From positions 1 through 47,739 of IMG/VR virus record IMGVR_UViG_3300042480_000092: a stretch of 47,739 bases of DNA. One strand, written 5' to 3'. Origin of the DNA: a virus. Below, piece by piece: positions 41,618 through 47,739 of the stretch; the stretch's first letter is position 1, and each line of letters starts with the position of its first letter. Position numbers and translations under genes: made by a program. The notes under the pieces were generated by a model. It made no database searches and was not told the origin of the DNA. It saw nothing but the letters and a program-made list of their open reading frames with translations.

Positions 41618-44503
41618 ATGAGTGCTCCTAAGTGGATCACACCAGCAGGATTAGTAGGAGTTTATCCCGCACAAATCGTAATGTCTCTACAATTAGAAGC
41701 AGAGGCAATACTACCTGCGACTACAGTGAGTTATAAATTATTGAGCGGCGCCCTTCCTGACGGTATGTCTTTACGTATTGATGGTTTGATATCAGGTTTA
41801 CCTGGATTAGTATCCTCTGATACTACAAGCATATTCGTGATAAGAGTAACAGACAACTTAGGTAACTTAAGTGATAGAACTTTTAGTATTAGGGTGTCAG
41901 GTGATGCGCTACCTACATTTAGCACTCCTGAAGGATTACTATTAACTACGCAAGACAGTATATGGCAAGAGATTGCTATATCTTATGACAATCCTATACC
42001 CACGAACCCAGTAAACATAAGAGTATTGCAAGGTTCATTACCTCCCGGTCTTGAGATAAACGAAGCCGGCTTGATCAGAGGTTATCCAGAACCTCCTATA
42101 AAGATTGTAAACTTGCCTGAAGTAACAACTTTCGTTACTGCTACAGATGCGACTAATAATTATATCACAGTGATAGGTACTAATGGTTTTGTACAAAACA
42201 GACCTATCTCTTTTTCAGGAACACCTATAGGCAATCTAAGCACTACTCAAGTTTATTACATTAAGTCTGTTATCAATGCGACACAGATAACTATCAGCAC
42301 TATACCAGGTGGTGATGCTGTTACATTGACTACCGGTACAGGTTTTATGAATGCTACATTACCTGAGACTGAGATAGGACAACCCACAAAAAGACAATAT
42401 AGTTTTACTCTACAATTAACTAGCCCCTTAGGTAATGATTCGGCATTCTATTCTATAGTGGTTATAAATCAAAACTTATCTATCGTTGAAGGCGGCCCGG
42501 GCAAATTAGCAAATACTAGAAACCCTACAGTCTATAATACTAGACCACCTACATATGACATCGCAGGTACTGAAAATTTTGGTTACTATGTGCTACCACC
42601 CGATCCAATTGTTACGGGTATGACTTATCCTCCTACTGCCAATGCATATATAGGACAGTTCTTGTCAGATAACTATTTTAGTTTTAAAATATTAGGCCAT
42701 GACTTCGACGGCACTGATTTACGTTATAGTTTTGCAGGAGCACCAAGTTGGATGACTGTGGATACTGATACTGGTTGGGTATATGGAACTCCGTCGATAC
42801 CGGTAAATCATATACAAGAGTACGGTTTCACAGCACAAGCGATTAAAGTTAGCGACTCTAATTATTCTAGCCCTGTATTTAAATTCACATTAAACGTAGC
42901 GAATAACATCACCGGTGATATTATATGGGTCACTGATAGTGATCTAGGTGTCATGGATAATGCTACAGTCAGCGATAAAAAGATAGAAGCCAATTGTGAT
43001 GTCACCTTATCATATCAATTGATAAGCGGTGAGTTGCCTCCTAATTTGTCATTTAAATCAAATGGAGAAATAGATGGTGTAGTAGCATATCAACCTACAG
43101 ATACGTATCAAGAGAAAAATGATACTGCTACATATACGTTTACTATTCGTGCATATTCGCAATCTATTCCATTAGTAAGCAGCACAAAAGAATTCACACT
43201 AACTATCAAGCAGACATATGATATACCGACGGACAATCTTTATATCAAATGCACACCTAGCATTGCTGACAGAGAAAAGATAACAAGCTTATTAGATAAT
43301 ACTGAACTGATACCTACTGAATATCTATTCAGACCTGATGATCCTAACTACGGCAAAGCGAATAACATTGTATATGCACATGCTTATGGTGTATATTCTA
43401 GTGACATCAAAGAATACATTGAAGCGGTTAAGAAAAATCACTACTGGCGTAATATAACATTAGGTGAATTGAATACTGCTATAGCAAGAGATGAAAACAA
43501 TAATATTTTATATGAAGTATTATACAGTACCGTTATAGATAATCTACAAAAATATGAACCTGCTATGGGTGGACATCATTCAAGTGATTATGATTATAGA
43601 TATAGCGAAAGCGTAAGTGAAGAAATATTCTGGCCTAGATTCATAGATTTGAATCTAGGACCATGGTATGCAAGTAGTAATGATATCTATACAAGTTACA
43701 TCTTCAATCAAGAGGCTGATCTTATCACAAACTTTAGAATGTTTGATTTGCTGACACAAACAGGATTACCGTTATTATTAAATGGTGGTGTTCCTACATT
43801 CTACACTAGTTTGACTCCCGGATATGCTAGAGTATTATATCCTAACAGTTTAGAAAACATGCGTAAGCGTGTAGAACAAGAACTAGGCGCGGACTATAAT
43901 TTCAAGTTACTGCCATTATGGATGACAAGTCAACAGATAGACGGAAACACATTAGGATTTACCCCTGCTTGGGTTATTGCTTATACTAAGATTCCAGAAC
44001 CTATAACAATAACTGCTATAGAAACATCTATCGCTGACAATACTATCAAAGTATCAAACACAAGCGATATATTAGTAGGTGGTACTATAATATTCTCTAA
44101 TGATGTGTTTGGTGGTTTGCAACCAAATAAAGTATATTATGTCATTGAAGTGTTGAGTGGTAATAAGATCAAAGTAAGCACTACCAAGGGTGGTTCTTCA
44201 ATAATACTTAATGACGGTGAAGGATCAGTATCAGCAGTATACGATGCTATATCCTATGCTAATGTCATCAAGGATAACATACAAAATGATTGGCCTTTTG
44301 TTCTAAATCAGATTAACTTCCAGATCGATAGATTCTCGGTGAGCAAGACATTGACATATAATTATGATACATTATTAGAAACTAAGTCATGGACTAGGTA
44401 TCCTTCAGCGACACCGGTGCCCGACCCTGTAGACAGTCAGGACTTTTATGTGTTATTCCCGCAGAAGACGATACTGCCTAACAAGACACAATATAAATTA
44501 TAG
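41618..44503 (+). CDS. Large structural protein with He_PIG-type Ig-like repeats
   Basis: 961 residues. At least four repeats of the putative-Ig (He_PIG) type are visible: GALPDGMSLRIDGLISGLPG (near 43), GSLPPGLEINEAGLIRGYP (near 135), APSWMTVDTDTGWVYGTP, and GELPPNLSFKSNGEIDG. The C-terminal part (from about 540) is a different, mixed fold with YNFKLLPLWMTSQQIDG and AWVIAYTKIPEP, typical of large T4-like virion proteins. It is probably a baseplate or adhesin component. The start follows GGGGGTAACAT, and it lies 12 bases after the collagen-like fibre. Confidence 0.7.
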   Translation: MSAPKWITPAGLVGVYPAQIVMSLQLEAEAILPATTVSYKLLSGALPDGMSLRIDGLISGLPGLVSSDTTSIFVIRVTDNLGNLSDRTFSIRVSGDALPTFSTPEGLLLTTQDSIWQEIAISYDNPIPTNPVNIRVLQGSLPPGLEINEAGLIRGYPEPPIKIVNLPEVTTFVTATDATNNYITVIGTNGFVQNRPISFSGTPIGNLSTTQVYYIKSVINATQITISTIPGGDAVTLTTGTGFMNATLPETEIGQPTKRQYSFTLQLTSPLGNDSAFYSIVVINQNLSIVEGGPGKLANTRNPTVYNTRPPTYDIAGTENFGYYVLPPDPIVTGMTYPPTANAYIGQFLSDNYFSFKILGHDFDGTDLRYSFAGAPSWMTVDTDTGWVYGTPSIPVNHIQEYGFTAQAIKVSDSNYSSPVFKFTLNVANNITGDIIWVTDSDLGVMDNATVSDKKIEANCDVTLSYQLISGELPPNLSFKSNGEIDGVVAYQPTDTYQEKNDTATYTFTIRAYSQSIPLVSSTKEFTLTIKQTYDIPTDNLYIKCTPSIADREKITSLLDNTELIPTEYLFRPDDPNYGKANNIVYAHAYGVYSSDIKEYIEAVKKNHYWRNITLGELNTAIARDENNNILYEVLYSTVIDNLQKYEPAMGGHHSSDYDYRYSESVSEEIFWPRFIDLNLGPWYASSNDIYTSYIFNQEADLITNFRMFDLLTQTGLPLLLNGGVPTFYTSLTPGYARVLYPNSLENMRKRVEQELGADYNFKLLPLWMTSQQIDGNTLGFTPAWVIAYTKIPEPITITAIETSIADNTIKVSNTSDILVGGTIIFSNDVFGGLQPNKVYYVIEVLSGNKIKVSTTKGGSSIILNDGEGSVSAVYDAISYANVIKDNIQNDWPFVLNQINFQIDRFSVSKTLTYNYDTLLETKSWTRYPSATPVPDPVDSQDFYVLFPQKTILPNKTQYKL

Positions 44504-44516
44504 GGTTTTGAGGATA

Positions 44517-44524
44517 CATAAATA
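44517..44524 (+). promoter_or_regulatory. T4-type late promoter box CATAAATA
   Basis: CATAAATA with predicted +1 near 44530. It is followed by TAGGATAACG and the ATG at 44545. Confidence 0.68.
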
Positions 44525-44544
44525 CAATAGGATAACGAAACGAT

Positions 44545-46782
44545 ATGAGTACGATTAATACAAACAGCATCGATGCAAATTACCCAATTCCTGGACAGAA
44601 TAATAGCACCCAGGGATTCCGTAATAACTTCGCCACCATCAAAAACAACTTAGGTATTGCTGGGTCTGAGATCACTGATCTTCAAAACAATGCTGTATTA
44701 AAAGCACCATTAGCCAATACTTCATTAAACAATGACATGGCTAATGCACTCATATCTAATGCTAGCGTTTTAGGTTTTCGCTCTACTACGTATAATTTAG
44801 GTAATGCCCTCACTAATTTAGTGACTGTGGACTTGTCACTGGGCGATGTGCAGTATGGAAATCTATCAGGAAACGTTTTACTACAATTCGGTAATTGGGC
44901 TCCTACACAAACACAAAGCAACGTCACACTACAGATAGGACGTCCTAATGCTCAAGCAGACTTCTCTATCACGTTCCCAGCAGAAGCAGTCTTTGAAAAT
45001 AACTATGGTTGGACATTGACCGAGAACAGTTCAAATCCAAATGGCGCTGTCACATTGAGTTTTCCTTATGATGTGACACAATTAAATCTATTAGTATCAA
45101 GCGTAGATTGCGGCAATACATTATATGTTCAGCCTATCAATAGACCTATGCAGACTGCACAAGTTCAGAAAAGAACTCCGCCAACAACTGGTCAGTTAGG
45201 TGATGTTATAGGCACTGTCTGTGTCAGTGACTTAACAGCGTCTACATTAGATATCACTACATCTACTGCGACTGATTACTTAGTAACCACTAGTACAACT
45301 GCACTATATCCCGGCATACCTGTAGTCTTCACAGGTAATAGTTTTGAACCAAACATTGTGTCTGGTGCTACTTATTACGTAAGCAATGTCGCGAACGCTA
45401 CTCATTTCAAAATCTCATCTGATTTTCAGGCTGCAAGTAATATAAATCTTGTAGGCGGCACAGGAAACTTTACATTAAATCCTGTAAGTTACATGTTTGT
45501 TGCTGTGGATAATTATTCAGGAAATAGTTTTGACAAGAACGTTATATCAACAACAAGCCCTAACGTTATCGGTGTCGATCCTGCTTCGGGTATGACTCAC
45601 ATAGCAGTCAATTATCCTATCATATTCACTGGCGCCGGTACAGCCAATGCTAATGTCACAGCCGGCGAAGTATATTATGTAAAGTCAGTATCTGGCACTA
45701 GTATTACTATCAGCAAAACTATAGATAATGGCATTGCTGGTCCAACATATGAAGGTGTATTGACTCACATTCCTGATTCTTCTTATCCATTAGACTTTAC
45801 GGTTTATGAAGGTAAGAACATATTCAGACAGATACCGTTGATACCTGGTACAGAGACTACGACTAGCGCGGTCATTCCTAATATTGCTGATATACGTATC
45901 GGTGGTGGAGTGAATGGTTATTTCTTGGTCACAGATGGCACCGGTAATCTAGCATGGTCTGCTGGTGGCGGATCTGGTAGCGGGGTGGTTGCTGGTTCTA
46001 ACACGCAAGTACAATTTAACAATGCAGGCACTTTCGGTGCGGCAGCAGGCTTCACATATAATAATGTTACTAATGTTCTGTCTGTTCCCGGTAACATAGT
46101 ATCCGGTGGTACATTACAAGGTAGTAATATTAATGCTACAGCAAACCTATCAGTCACAGGAACTGCAAACCTATTAGGTAATGTCAACATAGGCGGCAAT
46201 ACATTAGTAGGTAATTTAACTTCAGGCACACAGATTGTTTCTAACGGCAATGTAATCGCAAATGCGATATATGCACTGAGCCTAGTCAGTTCAGCAAATG
46301 CAGGTATCTTCGGTAACGTCATAGCAGGCACTGCTAATATAGCAGGTGCAGTTAATTGTGTAGATGTTATTGCTAACGGAAATTCAATATTCGGCAACAT
46401 AGAGGTATCAGGGCAAGTAGCAGTCACCGGTAATATATTCTCAAATGCTAATATATTGGCAAACGGCTTCTACGTATCAGGAGTCACTACAGGTATCGTA
46501 GCGACAGGTAGCACACAGGCTGATGCTGCCAATCTACTAGCATCCATCAATATCGTACAAACCGTTACTAGCGGTAGCGGTGTTAAATTACCAGCCGCTC
46601 AGGCAGGTTTAAGAATCATCGTAAGAAATATCAATGCTACCAACGCACTAAAGGTATATCCTAACACTGGAGCAAGGATAGACTTATTGGCAGTCAACAC
46701 AGCATACTCATTACCAATCAATACTAACATAGAATTGTATTGCGCAGTGGGCGGTGCGACGGGCCAATGGTATATATTATAA
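44545..46782 (+). CDS. Fibre/baseplate protein D with shared C-terminal domain
   Basis: 745 residues. The N-terminus (NSIDANYPIPGQNNSTQGFRN) is a pattern common in T4-like virion proteins that fit on a baseplate or fibre. The middle is beta-rich. The C-terminal third (GSNTQVQFNNAGTFGAAAGF ... Asn-rich NVIA/NIFSNAN repeats ... GVKLPAAQAGLRIIVRN) is clearly related to the fibre proteins at 33944 and 39332. Unlike those it lacks collagen-like runs and a WTVNHNL module. It has its own late promoter. Confidence 0.72.
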   Translation: MSTINTNSIDANYPIPGQNNSTQGFRNNFATIKNNLGIAGSEITDLQNNAVLKAPLANTSLNNDMANALISNASVLGFRSTTYNLGNALTNLVTVDLSLGDVQYGNLSGNVLLQFGNWAPTQTQSNVTLQIGRPNAQADFSITFPAEAVFENNYGWTLTENSSNPNGAVTLSFPYDVTQLNLLVSSVDCGNTLYVQPINRPMQTAQVQKRTPPTTGQLGDVIGTVCVSDLTASTLDITTSTATDYLVTTSTTALYPGIPVVFTGNSFEPNIVSGATYYVSNVANATHFKISSDFQAASNINLVGGTGNFTLNPVSYMFVAVDNYSGNSFDKNVISTTSPNVIGVDPASGMTHIAVNYPIIFTGAGTANANVTAGEVYYVKSVSGTSITISKTIDNGIAGPTYEGVLTHIPDSSYPLDFTVYEGKNIFRQIPLIPGTETTTSAVIPNIADIRIGGGVNGYFLVTDGTGNLAWSAGGGSGSGVVAGSNTQVQFNNAGTFGAAAGFTYNNVTNVLSVPGNIVSGGTLQGSNINATANLSVTGTANLLGNVNIGGNTLVGNLTSGTQIVSNGNVIANAIYALSLVSSANAGIFGNVIAGTANIAGAVNCVDVIANGNSIFGNIEVSGQVAVTGNIFSNANILANGFYVSGVTTGIVATGSTQADAANLLASINIVQTVTSGSGVKLPAAQAGLRIIVRNINATNALKVYPNTGARIDLLAVNTAYSLPINTNIELYCAVGGATGQWYIL

Positions 46783-46785
46783 TGT

Positions 46786-47019
46786 ATGGAACACCCATTC
46801 ATTAACGATCTCTCAGATAAAACAATAGAACAGTTGCAAGACACGATTTCTAGTTTGCACCAAAAGTTAACCTTCGCATACAGAACCGGTAATGGTCCAT
46901 TGATACATCAGATAAAGATGGTAATTGAAAGTTATCGATCTGAGTATCAAAAGAAGATCAATGAAATGATCAAGAAACAAAATATCGAAGGTCAAGTGAG
47001 AATCACTAAAGAAGGTTGA
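46786..47019 (+). CDS. Small helical protein, unknown
   Basis: 77 residues, charged and helical (DKTIEQLQDTISSLHQKLTF; KINEMIKKQNIEGQVR), probably a short coiled coil. Its ATG follows the preceding stop by three bases, without a clear ribosome site. It is probably translated by coupling to the fibre gene. No family is recognised. Confidence 0.65.
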   Translation: MEHPFINDLSDKTIEQLQDTISSLHQKLTFAYRTGNGPLIHQIKMVIESYRSEYQKKINEMIKKQNIEGQVRITKEG

Positions 47020-47020
47020 T

Positions 47021-47566
47021 ATGTCAAGTAAGATACAAAAAGAGTTTACGTTTATGACTGCTGTGCATTTCGGCGACAAGTATATGGTAAACTTATATGA
47101 GATGACTGCTATAATGACTATTAATACATTAGACGCTAACGATCAAAATATAGCAGTAGAAAGAATAACTCATTTTATAGGTAGTGTTATTGAAGATTGT
47201 ATATTCGTCTGTGACAAAGAGAAAGATGCTATAGACAAATATAACAAAGCGGGTATGAAGGTTTGCCTCGTACCTGAAGAACCATACGATCAAATCGTAG
47301 GTTTGATATTGATGAATAAATGCAACGCTATCATGGAAGAGAGAATCATTATGACTGATATCGTTTTTGGTAGCAAACTAAGCAATCTCATCAAGTTTGA
47401 ATTATCAAATGAAACCGCAGAAGCAGAATTTAGCGGTAATCACTGGTGGAACACATCCACTATGTGTGTGCAGATACAAAAAAACAAAAAGGATAAGATC
47501 GTTAATTTATTTGACCATAAATCTGATGATTGGGCAGAGTTAGAGTTGACTTGGACGGGAAAATAG
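47021..47566 (+). CDS. Unknown phage protein
   Basis: 181 residues. The N-terminus (SSKIQKEFTFMTAVHFGDKY) and a central alpha/beta part (CIFVCDKEKDAIDKYNKAGM; PEEPYDQIVGLILMNKCN) are followed by the more polar FSGNHWWNTSTMCVQIQ segment. No known catalytic motif is seen. It begins one base after the previous stop with a TTGATATG context. I believe similar proteins occur in T4-like marine phages but cannot assign a role. Confidence 0.65.
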   Translation: MSSKIQKEFTFMTAVHFGDKYMVNLYEMTAIMTINTLDANDQNIAVERITHFIGSVIEDCIFVCDKEKDAIDKYNKAGMKVCLVPEEPYDQIVGLILMNKCNAIMEERIIMTDIVFGSKLSNLIKFELSNETAEAEFSGNHWWNTSTMCVQIQKNKKDKIVNLFDHKSDDWAELELTWTGK

Positions 47567-47574
47567 CGTATCAT
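47546..47574 (+). promoter_or_regulatory. Sigma70-type promoter placed for a leaderless start
   Basis: TTGACT (47546-47551), a 17-base spacer and TATCAT (47569-47574), both one mismatch from consensus. Six bases lie between the -10 and the ATG at 47581, the same spacing as at 255 and 15317. No ribosome site is present. Confidence 0.55.
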
Positions 47575-47580
47575 TATAAG

Positions 47581-47739
47581 ATGCGCAAAGATGTCTATGG
47601 TCAATTGATATATGATGAGAATGATCTCTGCGACCTTTACCTGAAAGATCCCGAAAAAAAGTTATATAGAGTTTTATTGGAATCGGAAGTACTGTTTCCT
47701 GAAGTTTTAGATTTAGTAGAAGTACCACAATTTATACAT
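47581..47739 (+). CDS. N-terminal part of an unknown early protein (cut by window edge)
   Basis: 53 residues to the right edge with no stop. It begins MRKDVYGQLIYDENDL and contains DLYLKDPEKKLYRVLLE and LFPEVLDLVEVPQFI. It is acidic with alternating helices. Its promoter spacing suggests an early, leaderless transcript. The partial sequence does not allow a family assignment. Confidence 0.55.
   Translation, partial: MRKDVYGQLIYDENDLCDLYLKDPEKKLYRVLLESEVLFPEVLDLVEVPQFIH

Noticed and set aside
45918-46427. 169-codon minus-strand frame opposite the fibre protein D gene
   Set aside because: It lies wholly within a well-supported plus-strand gene and shows no recognisable protein pattern or ribosome site.

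Overview
The window is a 47.7-kb piece of a T4-superfamily (contractile-tailed) phage genome, probably from an aquatic environment. Genes recognisable by protein sequence are the T4-type primase (gp61) and helicase (gp41), neck proteins gp13 and gp14, sheath stabiliser gp15, sheath gp18, tube gp19, head-completion nuclease gp4, small terminase gp16, and a gene-1-type dNMP kinase. Genes are densely packed, often with 1-20 base overlaps. T4-type late promoter boxes (consensus here GATAAATA or CATAAATA) precede structural genes, and sigma70-like promoters precede metabolic genes. The host cannot be named. The phage IscA resembles proteobacterial IscA closely and the early promoters have the TTGACA/TATAAT form, so a proteobacterial host is plausible. 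Both ends are cut through genes.

Layout. 1-2.6 kb: end of an unknown gene, then primase and helicase. 2.7-9 kb: three proteins with T4-like capsid-targeting N-termini, a KWDG ligase-like protein, an apparently highly expressed small protein, conserved unknowns, and a glycosyltransferase-like protein. 9-10.7 kb: a tightly coupled early operon of IscA, SGNH-like hydrolase and PD-(D/E)XK exonuclease. 10.8-14.9 kb: a tail-fibre-like gene, structural proteins, and a coiled-coil protein with a membrane segment. 14.9-18.5 kb: minus-strand block of gp14, gp15 and a Nudix hydrolase. 18.5-23.9 kb: an early operon with MazG and a putative endonuclease, then gp13, a second glycosyltransferase-like gene, dNMP kinase, and an antisense HNH protein. 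24-33.8 kb: sheath, tube, tube-like protein, gp4, gp16, and two head-targeted proteins. 33.9-46.8 kb: six adhesin or fibre-type structural genes, three with collagen-like repeats. 46.8-47.7 kb: small unknown genes.

How it works together. Early genes (replication, nucleotide metabolism, IscA, nucleases) alternate with late morphogenesis blocks. The sequence between them suggests a layered control scheme. (i) Late boxes and extended -10 promoters sit at a fixed distance from several start codons, so that the predicted +1 is the start codon itself, implying leaderless mRNAs. (ii) At two early-to-late junctions the late box lies in or overlaps an inverted repeat that would hide the ribosome site or start codon only in read-through RNA, the logic known for T4 genes e, soc and 49. 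(iii) Three structural genes have hairpins at or near the predicted 5' end of the late mRNA. These regulatory features are the most interesting part of the window. No tRNA, CRISPR array, insertion sequence or integrase was seen, and no gap between genes exceeds about 130 bases.
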